In this document: positions 1-11,480 of the stretch, one piece after another
Layout of the letters: the number at the start of each line of letters is the position of its first letter
Numbering within the stretch: position 1 is the stretch's first letter
Assembly (NCBI GenBank): GCA_037127255.1
Contig: JBANSL010000012.1
Span: 24,066,615 to 24,130,614, forward strand
Length of the DNA stretch: 64,000 bases
Reading direction: 5' to 3'
Source: Persicaria tinctoria
Lineage: Eukaryota > Streptophyta > Magnoliopsida > Caryophyllales > Polygonaceae
The notes under the pieces: generated by a model
What the model was told of the DNA's origin: nothing
The model's database searches: none
Seen by the model: only the letters and a program-made list of their open reading frames with translations
Program-made: the position numbers and the translations under genes

Positions 1-343
1 TTATTTTTTGTTGGTATGTTGGTGCAAATTGCCTTTTTTAAAAGTGATAAAAAGGGAAAAGCAAAGCATCCAGGTGGGATCTACTAAATACAGATAGGGG
101 TGAGTAATTATGGAGAATCTCGCTTTTCAAAGTTAGTAATCTTTAGGAAAGTGGAATGTTCCAAAGCCGTTTTCCAAATCAACCATTATTAGCCATTGCC
201 CATTAGCCATGTGCATTCCATGTGGAATGTTTCTTTCATTTTTCTAACCAGTTTCCTACTACTAATATTATTATTACTAATTATTAATTATTAATTACTC
301 CACACCACTTTTTATCATCATCATCATCATCTTGCTTTGAAAA
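1..343. other. A+T-rich intergenic DNA, no gene seen
   Basis: No open frame with recognisable protein similarity. The stretch is A+T-rich, with short ATT and ATC runs near 260-330. It is the downstream flank of the non-LTR element that begins at 344. Confidence 0.6.
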
Positions 344-347
344 AAAG

Positions 348-350
<3 letters not shown>

Positions 351-403
<53 letters not shown>
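351..403 (-). repeat. (TTA)n microsatellite, 3' tail of the non-LTR element
   Basis: About 17 uninterrupted TTA/ATT units lie directly against the end of the minus-strand RT frame (stop at 412), so they read as the (TAA)n 3' tail of that retroelement rather than an independent microsatellite. Confidence 0.75.
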
Positions 404-404
<1 letters not shown>

Positions 405-411
405 AACTTTA

Positions 412-2629
412 TTATAATAAAAGTATGTACATTGAATTAGATCGAAGTCGGCTAACAAGCTTAGCTCCGCGTCCCTTTTGGATACTAAACGCAATCCTAG
501 TTAAAGTGTGACAAATGCCCATACTATATGCAGGTACCCCCTTAGCGACCCCACACCCCCGGTTTAGAAGCCCCATAGCATCGTCCTCTAAGTCACCAAT
601 AGTGGAAAAGGAAAACGACAAAAAGGGATAACATTTGGCCTTGAAAACATCCTCGTACTTCTTCATCTTGTTATCAGCAGCCACTCTAGCCGCTTTACAC
701 GGAATGAAACTTGAAAGACCAGCCGAACTGAAGATAGAAGTCCCTGTAATGTCCACACAAGTGTACTTGCCCTGGAACCAGTTGTAGAACAGAATATTGG
801 CTAGTCGGAGCTCCTCTCCCTTGTCATCAACCATACCGGTAGACGCCTCTTTACGAACAGAGATTCCGGCCTTCAAGCACTCATCGAACAAGGCATCACG
901 CACCACATTATGTCGATGTTTAACATCAATACCAGCGGCACAAGCAAGTGCGTGATCGCCCCACGCATCCAAAATGTCTTTCTCACAAGCAGGACATTTG
1001 GAACCCGCACTAAACAACTCAATTCCCATACGGTATTTAATAACCGAGCGAAAGGTGATGGGATTCATAACCTGACCAAGATCGGGAAAAGGAGCAGCTT
1101 TCAGCCATTGTTGGGCCATAGGGAGCTTCAGATTCGCAATAAGAGCTTCTTCTCTCCTAGTAAGAGCAAAGTCTACCTTGAGGTGCTTGTCCACATTTTT
1201 GTAGTAGCAGCTAACCATTTTCTTCATTAGACAGGGGGCTGGCTATAATACACACATGTCCAAGTCATCCTTATCGATAGCACTAACCCAACTGGAGACC
1301 GCTGGTTAGAAAGAGATCCCATCACCAGTCACTCCAACATTCCTCAAAATGCGATCCTGCAAACCGCGGGACTGGAGCCTCGAAGCAAGAAAAGCATACC
1401 GCAATGTATCTGCAGCAGTGTAGACACCTGAACAGGCTCGCAGGAGCAATACCTCGCATTGAGGATCTTCCAATTTCTTAATGGCTTCCATCAGGGCATT
1501 AGTTTTCAAAACTCTCCTCGTCATCACCTCATTGTAGAAGGAAAGATTCAAGCTAACAACCCCACCAAGGAGCTTCACTCCCCCCACCGGGCATGAAATA
1601 TGCTTGGGAACACCTCGATCTACTTCCCTAATACATGGGTCCTCACTCGGCCAGAATATTTCTGTTTTATCAACATTGAGGTGAAGTCCTAGGGTCGGAT
1701 CATCCTCCTGGACAATGGCAAGCGCCTTTCTAACCATCAAAGTGTCCCCAATCAGTGTCCCATCATCGAGGTACCAAGCATTAAGCTTCAGCGGGTGCAG
1801 TGTAAGCGAGAAAAGTAGAGGTCCAAGAGGGTCACCCTGCTGAACTCCCTAACACGAATATAGAATCTGACCACCATAATATAAGCGAGCGGGGCGTGCA
1901 TAGCAAAACTCGACCCAATGAGATATGAAAGGGCACATACGACGAACCTCCTTGATCATAACATTACGATCAAGGAGATTAAAAACATTTTTGAAATCAA
2001 CCAAAAGCTTAGACATACTATTATCATACCCTTGAGCTTCTACTAACCTGTTGACCGCATGCAACACTACTTCTCCGCCTCCTGAAACACCCACTCCAAA
2101 TTGCATATCATCGAAATACGACCCAATGGTTTTACCAACCGACAAGGCAACCACTTTGGACACCAAGCGCCTCCAAACTGAACCGATTGCTATGGGTCGA
2201 ACCCCTCCACCCAGCTTAAGGATCGAGAGACATGAGAGGAGCACTCGCAACAAATTCACTCAAGGAAGCAGGACAATGACCACTGAGAAATAAGTTAACC
2301 ACATTCGTAATAGAGTCAACTACCTCATCAACGATGGCCATTGCCGCACCGCTAAGAGCATCCAACAAATGTTGGGCACGAAGCCCATCTTTCCCACATG
2401 AAGTGCCCTTCAGAAAACTTCTAACTCTGTCTAAAACCAAATTCCTAGACACCTGCAAGGCATCACAAACAATACGTTCAGGAGGCAAATAAGGCACCGG
2501 AGAGACACCCGAACATGTGAGAATGCGAATGGCAGCAGAAAAATGACCATCACCAACCTTTCTCTTGCATAGCTTAGTGGACTGCTCCCCGTGACTCCTC
2601 TCGATCACTACCATTAGAAGAGTAATCAA
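412..2629 (-). pseudogene. Broken reverse transcriptase with C-terminal CCHC knuckle and nuclease-like domain
   Basis: Four minus-strand blocks belong to one protein. 2629-2216 is the N-terminal region. 2259-1849 holds the RT segment with GVRPIAIGSVWRRLVSK. A stop (TAG near 1852) interrupts the block that continues with QQGDPLGPLLF and the catalytic YLDD box around 1770-1850. 1740-1306 continues the RT/thumb. 1227-412 holds CPAC...DHALAC (a C-x2-C...H-x4-C knuckle), then a segment with CVDITGTS and a following lysine-rich stretch like the PD-(D/E)XK nuclease of early non-LTR elements. The first block is in a different frame from the others, and sequence is missing between 1306 and 1227. It cannot encode a working enzyme. 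Confidence 0.75.
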
Positions 2630-2701
2630 AATTGGTGGACAACAAATCAGATACTAGACGATGAATACCCCCAAGCTCCTTCCACACTCGAATAAAGTTT
2701 A

Positions 2702-3559
2702 GATTTATTTTGATATTTGGACTTATTTGATATGGAATTAGTCATCACTAATATTTTTACCATGGTTTAATAGAGGAATTGTTTGGTAAATTACCTTTAA
2801 AAAAATTAATTTTCTTTAGGAAACGACAAACTCCATGAACAACAACTTTTTCAGCCAAAAAATTGAATCTTTGTGAGACCTATATATCCGTTTAATTTAT
2901 TGGACAAATTGATTATTTAGAGCTGTATACATCATTTGAATTTGAATTAATCATTGTATAAAACTGCAAGTTCGATCTTGAAAGTTCACCTACAATATAA
3001 ATTGAAAGTGATGAAATAAAAACCAAAGAGGCACCTAATTGGTACAAGTCAAAACGTGTGGGTTATAAGCTATAACATGCAAGTATCTCTACACTAGTGA
3101 CAAATCAAGGCTGGCTGAAGCTCACTCATTCACTTATGACAAGTCATAATTAATATTTCATTTCATTTCATTTTCATGGACAAATTAAAATTATCTAGAT
3201 AATATATATGGACCCTTTTATTTAATTATGCATCTAATATATGATAGTACGTTATTAATTTGTTTGGATTGATCGATACGATGGAACTAATATTGGCTAA
3301 GTGAATAATTGATATGTCAGGTCAAGAAAGGGGCCCTTCATATATAATGGAATTATATATATGCATCTTACAATTGCATGTATGTAATGCATTCATGCAG
3401 CTATTGACTAACAAATGATTAAAGTATGACTTGACTTGGCGTTGTTTGGTAGAATTTTTAAGGGCTGTTTCAGAGTGTGTGTTTTTTTTTTTATATATAG
3501 AAAAACAATGTTCATTCGAAACTTAAGGGTGTTTGATATTGGGTAGTTATGATTTGGTT
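2702..3559. other. Intergenic DNA, nothing recognisable
   Basis: A+T-rich spacer with no long frame and no clear inverted or direct repeat. Runs of ATAT and scattered poly(T) only. Confidence 0.55.
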
Positions 3560-3799
3560 AGTTATGAAAAAACTCAAATCGCCCCAGGAGCGCGCAGGGG
3601 GAGAAAAAGGAGGTATCGAGTTCGATACCTGCCTCCGTTCAATTCATTGGTGAAAATTCAAGATTTATCTTAATCTGTACTAATGGGTCGAGCCGTTTGA
3701 CGTAAGTCGATTTACCTGGTGCGTGACTCTTACCGGCTGGGTCAAGTGTTTGGGATTTGCCACCAAATGTAGGTTTCCTCGCTCGTCATTAAAAAAAAA
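3560..3799 (+). mobile_element. SINE-like element (tentative)
   Basis: A roughly 230-bp G+C-richer block contains a B-box-like motif GAGTTCGATACCTG (near 3619) and ends in an A-run at 3791-3799 after GTTTCCTCGCTCGTCATT. Composition, length, internal pol III-type box and A-tail fit a plant tRNA-derived SINE. I could not settle the A box or the TSD, so this stays tentative. Confidence 0.4.
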
Positions 3800-4340
3800 C
3801 ACTCAGTCGGTACAGGCAACACTCGGTAGATTTGCCTTTTTCCTTCATAAAAATTAAGTTTTCTTATATATAAAAAAACAAAGTTATGGTAGGATGACAG
3901 AAAGAGATTGGATCTTTTATAACCAACTTTGAAATCGATAATTGAGAATTTTAGATCTCCTCGTCTATATCATTGTTTTTAAAACTCTATTGAAACACAT
4001 TCCATTGTGATTATTATTTTTATATTAAAGGCGCTACTTTATTTATTTCGAAAACATAAGCTATTGGAAAATAATGTTAAACAATTGGGTTGGTAAATTA
4101 TCTGCAGAAAAAAAAAGTGCTCAGCCTCATCTGAGCAAGTCAATGGGTTGCCAGATTCAATTCACTTCTCTTCTCACAAAACTCCACGCCTCCACCTGCA
4201 GATCAAAATCTCTCGAGCACAGATTTCCAGCTCGTCCAACAACACTCCAACCACACCGTTCGGCCTCCGCCCCTGCCTCATGCACTGCACCAGTTGGGAA
4301 CAGTCGAACTCCACCAATTAATATTCGTTATGCCTCTGGT
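3800..4340. other. Spacer before truncated Copia, no gene supported
   Basis: A 100-codon open frame at 4074-4376 has no recognisable domain and runs into the LTR at 4341, so I do not call it a gene. Confidence 0.5.
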
Positions 4341-4697
4341 TGTTTGAGACATTTAATTATCTATATCTATCTTTAGAAAATCTATCTATAGAAGGTATTT
4401 TTCTATAGAAGGATTATTGTGGATGGTTTATCTACAATAGGTTCTAGATAATATAGGTTTATCTATATCTAGGTTTATGTATAGAGTTATCTATAAAAGG
4501 TTCTCTATTATAAATATAGGCATGTAGGGTTGGAATTATGTATCCACAAAAGCATCACAATAATAAGAAACCCTAGTTGCAGAGATATTTTTTCTCTACA
4601 GGGTGTTTTGCTCGATTCTTGCCAGAACACAGAAGTCCTTTGTGTCATATTGTTCCATCTTTTTCTCCTTCACGATATTCACTCGTGGAAATTCACA
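4341..4697 (+). repeat. 5' LTR of truncated Copia
   Basis: Begins TGTTTGAGAC and ends ATTCACA, with a TATA-like TATAAATATA at 4509-4518 and a CT-rich 3' part. It lies five bases upstream of the primer-binding site. There is no matching 3' LTR in the window. Confidence 0.7.
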
Positions 4698-4702
4698 AAA
4701 AT

Positions 4703-4716
4703 TGGTACCAGAGCCA
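4703..4716 (+). other. Primer-binding site (initiator tRNA-Met)
   Basis: TGGTACCAGAGCCA differs by one base from the usual plant Copia primer site TGGTATCAGAGCCA, complementary to the 3' end of initiator tRNA-Met. Confidence 0.8.
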
Positions 4717-4725
4717 GGTTTGACG

Positions 4726-5755
4726 ATGACATCCGATGCAGAATTCGAGGTTATGCTTTTTGAAAGCACTGGAAATTTCAGTCTTTGGCAAGGACGAGTG
4801 AAGGATCTGCTGACTCAGCAGGGAATTTTAAAGGCATTGAAGGAGACAAAGCCTGAGGTGGTGAAAGATGTATTGGGAGGAGATGCAGAAAAAGGCGGTG
4901 TCGATCATTCGACTCTGTCTGGCAGATGAGGTGATATGCCATGCAATTGATCTCAAATCCTCGCAGGAGATTTGAGTGAAATTGGAGAAAAGGTATATGT
5001 CAAAATCTTTGTCCAGCAAGTTGTATCTAAAACAAAGATTATATTGCACGGGTTGAAGATGATAGAAGGCTCCGACTTGGTAAAGCATGTCAATGCTTTT
5101 AACCAAGTTATCGGGGATTTGGCACGACTGGATGTAAAGCTTGAGGATGAGGACAAAGCTATGATCTTGTTGTGTTCTCTACCCTCATTGTTTGAGAATT
5201 TGGTGACGGTGCCGACAGTATGGAAGAAGATGATAACCCTGGATATAGTGAATATGACGTTGCTTGTTCATCATGAGCGACGTCGGAATTCCAGCAACGA
5301 AGATTCTCAGAGCAAAGGGTTGTGTATAAAGGGAAACCACGGAAGAGGGAGGAAGAAAAAAGAAACAAGATGGGGGTGACAGACAACCCAGATCGAAGTC
5401 TAGAGGGAAAAAGACAGTTTTACTTGTTACTTCTGCAAGGAAGAAGGTCACTTTAAGCGCGAGGAAGAAGAAGTATGAGGGAAAGACGGATGGTTCATCT
5501 TCGAAATCAGCAAACGTAGTGCAAAAAGAAGATTAAGATAGTACATACTCAAATATGCTTTTAATAACGTCGGGAAGATATTCAGATTTATGGATCTTGG
5601 AGTCTGGTTGTTCATTCCACATGAATTCGAACAAAGGCTGGTTCGAGATGTACAAGTCAGGAAGTTTTGGTTCTTTTCAATTGGGAGACGACAAGTCATG
5701 TAATGTTGTAGGAATCGGGCAGATCAAAATAAAAAAAGGAAATATTTATAATTTT
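4726..5755 (+). pseudogene. Copia gag and protease start (broken)
   Basis: ATG at 4726 opens a frame with GNFSLWQGRVKDLL, the usual N-terminus of Copia gag. It hits a stop at 4929, and the frame resumes at 4972-5379 with LLCSLPSLFENLV, a hallmark of the Retrotran_gag_2/UBN2 domain. A basic region follows (5280-5500). The protease start reads LWILESGCSFHMNS (near 5588), where the catalytic D of the DSG triad is E. Frameshifts and stops separate the blocks. Confidence 0.75.
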
Positions 5756-6831
5756 TTTTGACAATATAATCAACCAATAAGAAAAGAGAAATGTTTTAAA
5801 ATAATCAGGTTTAACTGTGGACGTAATACGTCAGTAAAATGCTAACATAATTAGTAATATTAATAGATTAATAGATGCATAGCATCTAATAACATCTGCA
5901 GAGAAATAAGTTAATTTTGTTTATTTTTTTAATACTCCAAATTATCACTTATCATTCACTTATTTGATTGTTTCCCTTTCTCAAACCCCACCCACAATTA
6001 AATTCCCTCAGACACAACACTATACCACTATATTTTTATCCAATTGCCTTTATTTGTGAGGTGTCACACAATGTAACATTTGATGTATCCATGGCAATAG
6101 GCCATTTTCTTGACAAACATAAAACCCCAAAAATGAGTTATAAGGTGGACCTTGTACACCCAAGCTAGCTTGAATTGGCCTTAGAAAATGTACCTTTGTT
6201 TGTCCTTGGGCATCACTAATTAACCCCTCTTTTCTCCAAACGCACCGAACTTGCTATTGAATTAGGAGGCCTCATTTGCACGAGTACGTACTAATTGTTC
6301 AAAATTCATGCATGCATCATCTCCATCAATGGATCTGAGTCTCCATAAAATAAATGCAAAGAAACTCAGTTTTAACTAGCGTTTTTTTCCTAAATACGTT
6401 TTGCAATCGCGTTTCTTTCTTTTAATTTTTTTCCTACCTTAAAATTTGAGTTTCTGTGTATAAAACACGGTCTTAAACCGTATTTTTTTGATATTCATCT
6501 GACAAAAATAAATATTTTTTTAAATAGTTTGAAAGTTTGAATGTTTTGTTAAATATTTAATTTTTTTCAATATTTTGGAAAAAAAATCAGGAATTTAAAG
6601 TATTGTAATTAAATATAAATGTAATGTTATCATTATGAGATATAGGTTTGTTTATGATTTTTGTAAAAAAAAAAAAACGGATAGATACTTAGTTAAAAAA
6701 TAGAAAACTCCCACACAATGAACACGATTAATACAAGTAGGCCCATGTTAATTGGATATGGACGTTGCTAAATTCCTACCCAATGAACAAGATTAAAAGC
6801 ACAAATGCTACAGTTGCCTTATCTTAATCTT
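5756..6831. other. Intergenic DNA, no gene seen
   Basis: A+T-rich spacer. Small open frames (for example 5968-6168) have no domain and no start or splice context. Nothing else recognised. Confidence 0.55.
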
Positions 6832-7810
6832 CAGGGTCGGACCTGAGATTTATAATGCCTAAGGCGAATTATAAATGTGGGGCCCTCTACTATAGTTAAA
6901 AAAAATATTGTTGATGGATCAAATATGTCATTTAATACTAACGTACTAATGTACTATATTGTACTACAGTATAAGAAACTAAATGATCCCAGTTTCAAAA
7001 TCCAAACACACAAGTTACGAGGCACAGATTCAAGAATATTATAATTTTGGGTTGCCTGAATTTGCATATGATTTTTAATTTTTTCTCTATAGGTCACTAT
7101 ATCTATTTAATTAAAAAGTATGAATCCATTTTTTTTATCTATATTTAAATTATCAATAATAGAATTAATTACCTATGAAAGATAATAATTTTTCCTTTAA
7201 ATTTTTAGGGATTAATCAATTACTTTTTTTTGTAAATAGAATAAAGATGAAAAAAAGAAAATAAACGAATCAGTAAACCAAAAAAAATCGGCACTAACCC
7301 AAAAAAAATGGCAGTAAAAATAAATAAATAAGATGAATAAATAAAAGAATGAGAAAGAAACGAATTAACCAATTATTTTTTTTATAAATAGAATAAAGAT
7401 TAAAATAAATAAGATGAATAAATAAAAGAATGAGAAAGAAACGAATTAACCATTTTTTTTAAATAGAATAAAGATTAAAAAAGAAAATAAATGAATTAGT
7501 AAACCAAAAAAAAAATGGCAGTAAATATAAAAGAAAAGAACGAATTAGTAAACACAAAAAAAAAAATGGCAGTAAAAATAAATAAATAAGATGGAAACTT
7601 TAAAGTGGACCGAGGGTGGGAATCGAACCCACGCTCGTACATACATCCGCACACAGCCCCCGTAATCACCCCTTGCCAATTGAGTCAAACATACATTGTG
7701 TTTACTGTTATACATTTATGTTATATATTACATTTTAATAATGGATGGCCCCTTAAATATATTGAGCCTGAGGCGAGCGCCTGTTGGGCCTCGCCTCAGG
7801 TCCGGCCCTA
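6832..7810. mobile_element. Non-autonomous hAT element with tRNA-like module
   Basis: Imperfect 16-bp terminal inverted repeats CAGGGTCGGACCTGAG and CTCAGGTCCGGCCCTA are flanked by a perfect 8-bp TSD TTAATCTT (6824-6831 and 7811-7818), which defines 979 bp. TIRs starting (C/T)AGGG with an 8-bp TSD are hAT features. The interior is A+T-rich with a roughly 50-70 bp motif repeated around 7200-7580 (AATAAATAAGATGAATAAAT and CAAAAAAAATGGCAGTAAA variants) and has no transposase frame. The element at 11503 shares the terminal sequence family. Confidence 0.88.
7606..7690 (-). other. tRNA-like A-box/B-box module inside hAT element
   Basis: Read on the minus strand, TGACTCAATTGG (7687-7676) resembles a pol III A box and GGTTCGATTCC (7629-7619) is a consensus B box, at tRNA-like spacing. 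No cloverleaf acceptor pairing was found, so it is not called a tRNA gene. Confidence 0.55.
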
Positions 7811-7905
7811 TTAATCTTCTTGATTTTACTTTTTAAAGAAAGGATTCGAAGTTATTTATCGTTCTTCAAGTACGTCTAACACATTTTGGATCAATTGTTA
7901 AAGAT

Positions 7906-8643
7906 AGGGTTGGCATGGTACGGTAACCACCAAAAAATGGTGATTACCACGTACCAACCACAAACTGGTGGTACGTAAATTTTCATACCACGTACCAACC
8001 ACAAGTCGTGGTTACCGCATATGTGGTAACCACGACATGTGGTTACCATCGATACATTACCATGGTTACCAAGCTATAATTATGTTTGTATTTTTTTGAA
8101 ACCTCTTGGCTACCTTTCGGTAATAATCAAAGTTATCGAACAAAAAAATATGGTTACCAAAAATAATATGGTTACCCCCTATTAAAAGTTCATATAAATC
8201 AAGTTCACAACCTAAAGTACGAACCAATTCAAACCAACCAAGTTCAAAGTCGTGAAACAAACCAAGTTCAATTGTTAAAACATTCAAAATATTCCAGCAA
8301 GTTCAAAAAAAACAAGTTCAAAGTCTTCAAACATTTAAAATGTTCTTACTGTGTGTAGTAGAAAAAGTAGAAAGGACAAATTTAGGTCAAAATCAAAATA
8401 CAAAATATAAATTAAAAACTTAAAACTTAAAGGTAATAACAATAAAACATTAAATAAAAAAATTAATATATATACTTGGTAACCATGATATTCAGATTTC
8501 ATTACCATTATTGTACCACCTTCACGTGGTTACCACCAAGATGGTTACCACCATGTTGGTTACCACAAGTGTGGTTACCAATATAGTCGGTTTGTGGTTG
8601 GTACGTGGTTGATATGAATTTCCGTACCATTTGCCCGCCCTAA
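7906..8643. mobile_element. hAT-like MITE with clustered GGTTACC motifs
   Basis: Ends AGGGTTGGCATGGTACGG and CCGTACCATTTGCCCGCCCTAA are imperfect inverted repeats. The 8-bp TSD TTAAAGAT is perfect at 7898-7905 and 8644-8651 and fits the hAT nTnnnnAn preference. The outer roughly 250 bp on each side carry about a dozen GGTTACC/GGTAACC motifs in both orientations, a layout expected of subterminal transposase-binding sites. The middle is A+T-rich and non-coding. Confidence 0.85.
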
Positions 8644-8819
8644 TTAAAGATGCATTATTTTCTTATCACAAGAGCTAGAGTTCATTTGGATTGGAGCACA
8701 AGGAGAAAGAGTTATCAACTTATCATGGTGGTTCGTCTTATTTAACTTTGGAAAGCCCACAACAAGTATCTTCTCTTTATAAATTATAACTTATCAGGTG
8801 GTTCGTCTTAATTAACTAT

Positions 8820-8943
8820 ATTATTAATAATATATATAAGCCTATGTAAAAAAATTAATAAAAAAATATTATTTTATATAGTTTTTAACTCTTTAAAAAA
8901 CGTGTCAAAAAGTTAATGAACTTATATTTCCGAATGGATGGAG
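8820..8943. mobile_element. Stowaway-type MITE remnant (one end only)
   Basis: The right-hand terminus CCGAATGGATGGAGTA matches the plant Stowaway end (complement of TACTCCCTCCGT). The body resembles the inner MITE at 17600-17834 (AAAACGTGTCAAAAAGTTAA). The matching left terminus is missing. Confidence 0.5.
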
Positions 8944-8961
8944 TATTATGATAACCACAAT

Positions 8962-9622
8962 CAGGGGCGGAGCTGGGGGGTACTCGAATCGGAGGTGCTT
9001 GAGCACCCCCTGGCCGGGATTTTTTTTTTTACGTATATTTAAGGTAATATAAGATTTCTAAGTGATATTTGAAACAAAAGTGTTATCTAGCTTAAATGGT
9101 AATGGGGAAGGATTCGAATGAAGGGAATTAAATGGTCTTGAGTTCAAATTTCAATCTTTTCACTTTTTATTTGTTTTTATTATATCGTTATTTAGGGATT
9201 TCTTTCTATATTTTTAGTTTCTCTAAACTATTTTGATTTACTATCTACCTCAAATGGTAAAGGGGAAGGGGCATTAAATGGTCTTGTGTTCAAATCTCAA
9301 TCTTTTCACTTTTTATTTGTTTTATCATATCATTATTTAGAAATTTCTTTCTATATTTATAGTTTCTCTAAACTATTTCAATTTAACAAAATGTCATATT
9401 TAAAGTTAATGTTTTCCTTCAATATTGTTTTAAAAGTAATTCTTCTTGATTTTTCCCTATATTTTTCTGTTTCTCTCAACTATTTAAATAAAAATATCAT
9501 AAATAAATCACAATTTCAGTATTTTTCAATAATTTTGTAAAAATCTTCTTACTAGGTATAAAAAAAATATTTTTACGAAATTTTTTTAGCACCCCCTGGA
9601 TTTCATCCTGGCTCCACCACTG
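8962..9622. mobile_element. Non-autonomous hAT element with internal duplication
   Basis: TIRs CAGGGGCGGAGCTGGG and CCTGGCTCCACCACTG are flanked by a perfect 8-bp TSD ACCACAAT (8954-8961 and 9623-9630), giving 661 bp. Inside, a unit of about 150 bp occurs twice in tandem (about 9084-9235 and 9240-9375). Each copy contains a tRNA-like A box (9088, 9246) and a B-box-like GAGTTCAAAT/GTGTTCAAAT (9140, 9286). No transposase. Confidence 0.87.
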
Positions 9623-9814
9623 ACCACAATACACCCTTATTAATGAGAAAAATGCACAAAGTAAACAAAAAAACCGGTTTCTTTGCAAGGTTATAACCTA
9701 AGTCGGTTTTAAATTAGGCCAAACCGGATATGAGGTAAAAGGTTCCTCTGGTAGCAGGTAATGGGGGGGGGGCATTTGGGCTTCCACTGATTGACACTTG
9801 GCAAAAATCAGAAA

Positions 9815-9818
<4 letters not shown>

Positions 9819-9862
<44 letters not shown>
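9819..9862. repeat. (GA)n microsatellite
   Basis: About 20 GA units followed by GA-rich sequence to about 9960. It matches, in inverted form, the CT-rich stretch at 13360-13440, so it belongs to the foldback structure. Confidence 0.8.
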
Positions 9863-9864
<2 letters not shown>

Positions 9865-10047
9865 TAAGAGAAAGACTACAGAGGAGAGAGAAAGCCTACA
9901 AAGGAGAGAGTGGAAAAAAAGTAAAGTTGCAGAGGAGAGAGAGATAGAGAAATCAGTGAGGATAGGACACATAGAGGTAGAAGAGTCTTTTCTCCTCTGC
10001 AACTTTACTGTTGCTGTTTCACTTCGAAGAAGAATCAATTAGGCGGG

Positions 10048-11480
10048 TGACGGAGGGAAAACCCGTCGTTGATTCCGCCAAAGAAAACTCAAACCTATAG
10101 CAAGTATAGCAATAAGCAAGAGGTCGATCCACAGGGAAATTTGCAATTCAAGTATGATTCAAGTGTCAATTAAAGTAACCAGTTTGGGGGTTTTTTTTGT
10201 GTGTGAAAGTTCTGTCTTTTATCAAAGCGGAGTAAATAAAGCAAAGTAAATGAATTTGTTTTGACAATTTAGAGAAGCAATTCTACCTACAATTTTCCAC
10301 TTTATTGGATTGAAGCGATCCTTGTAACTTCTTCTCGTCCTATTAAGTTTCCTATGAATGCCCTTGTCCCAATCTAATATAGTTACTAGTCCAATCAGTC
10401 CTAGAAACCCTTATCAATCGAACATTCCCTAAAGAAGAATTTGACCCAATTGATAGTTGTAAGTTCAGAGATTAATCAAGGTATTTGCAGTCCCTAAAGA
10501 GGGATTTAACAACACATTCAACTTCCTACTTATTCAATTAGTTCAATCAGCCCTAAAGGAACAAGTTTGTCACTTAGGTTAAGGTTCACAATCAGGAATC
10601 TACAAAACCTTAGCAATTGAATTGATTCTAACTAGTTGCGCGGGCTAGATAGAATAAAACAATACACAATCAAGCACAAAGAAGTTGAAGCATTCAACTA
10701 TAGGAAACAAGAACGAGAATTAGAAACTCACAATCAATCCGAATAAAGCTTCAAATTGCAGGCAGAATAGATGAGTTTAGTTCCTCATGGAAGACATCGC
10801 TCAAAATCTCTAAAGTGTCTGATGATAGAATAGAATAGAAGTGATCCAAAAATAACTAAAAAGTGGCCTTAAGTATCATCTAAAGTCGGCCATGAAATAA
10901 CAATATAGGTTCTAGGGTTTAATTTTAAACAAAACGCAGCATATAAACGCTGTCGGCAGATGCGGCGGCCGCCGCATTCTGCGGCCGCAGCACCAGTATT
11001 CTTTTTGCAACGGCCCTGGCGGCGGCCGCCGCATTCCTGTTTGCGGATTTTCTTGTCTTCTCCGAGAGTAGCTTCTTGAGGTGATTTGCTCTTTTCATTC
11101 CTTGCTTCTCTCCAATGTCTTTTATACTCCTCTTCAAGATATTGCATCTCCCACATGTGTTCCGATTCGATCTGCAAGATAACCACAGATTTTTGATCTT
11201 AGTCCAGTTCGATCGACTCAGTCGCTCTACATCTGGATCGGGTACTGTAGGCCCATTAAGGGGTTGACCCTCCCACTCACAAGCGTCTCCATGTTTCCAC
11301 GGGGATTCGAACTTCGAACCTCGAGGCATGGGATGTAGCCCCATAACCACTACAGATTTGCGCAGAATCCGAACTCTTCTAGAATAATCATAAGATGCAA
11401 TTTAGTAACAAAGAACGAAAGAAATGCAACCTATCTAAGCTAAAAATGCCTATAATGCCTATCTAGTATATGCATTATCA
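10048..11480 (-). mobile_element. Solo LTR of a Ty3/Gypsy-type element
   Basis: Plus-strand ends TGACGG and ATTATCA give TG...CA termini, with a perfect 5-bp TSD GCGGG at 10043-10047 and 11481-11485. In minus orientation it starts TGATAATGCATATACTAGAT, the same family as the LTR pair at 36760-39144 (TGATAATGCGTATTTAATAT). It contains a very G+C-rich patch with NotI-like GCGGCCGC motifs at 10960-11035. No internal domain is present, so it is a solo LTR left by LTR-LTR recombination. Confidence 0.88.

Larger units (their letters stand above)
344..2701 (-). mobile_element. Decayed non-LTR retrotransposon (RT plus C-terminal nuclease-like domain), (TAA)n tail
   Basis: On the minus strand a reverse-transcriptase-like reading frame runs from about 2629 to 412 and ends almost directly in a trinucleotide tail (TTA on the plus strand, 351-403). 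The same 8-mer AAAGTTTA flanks the unit at 344-351 and 2694-2701 and is a candidate TSD. There are no LTRs. A microsatellite tail with almost no 3' UTR is typical of some non-LTR clades rather than poly(A) L1. The RT core and C-terminus resemble a plant RT family that carries a CCHC knuckle and a restriction-like nuclease domain. Clade assignment (early-branching, R2/Utopia-like) is inference. Confidence 0.7.
4341..5755 (+). mobile_element. 3'-truncated Copia LTR retrotransposon
   Basis: A 5' LTR (4341-4697) is followed by a primer-binding site (4703-4716), a Copia gag remnant and the beginning of the protease. Sequence similarity stops near 5755, with no integrase, RT or 3' LTR. The order and the TGG-TACCAGAGCC primer site are those of Tnt1/Tork-like Copia elements. 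The copy is dead and truncated. Confidence 0.8.

Noticed and set aside
910..1230. 106-codon plus-strand open frame
   Set aside because: It is the antisense shadow of the RT/nuclease pseudogene and has no domain of its own.
4074..4376. 100-codon plus-strand frame before the truncated Copia
   Set aside because: No similarity, Ser/Pro-rich composition only, and it runs into the LTR.
7606..7690. Possible tRNA gene (consensus B box)
   Set aside because: No acceptor-stem or anticodon-stem pairing could be built; it lies inside a hAT element and is treated as a tRNA-like module.
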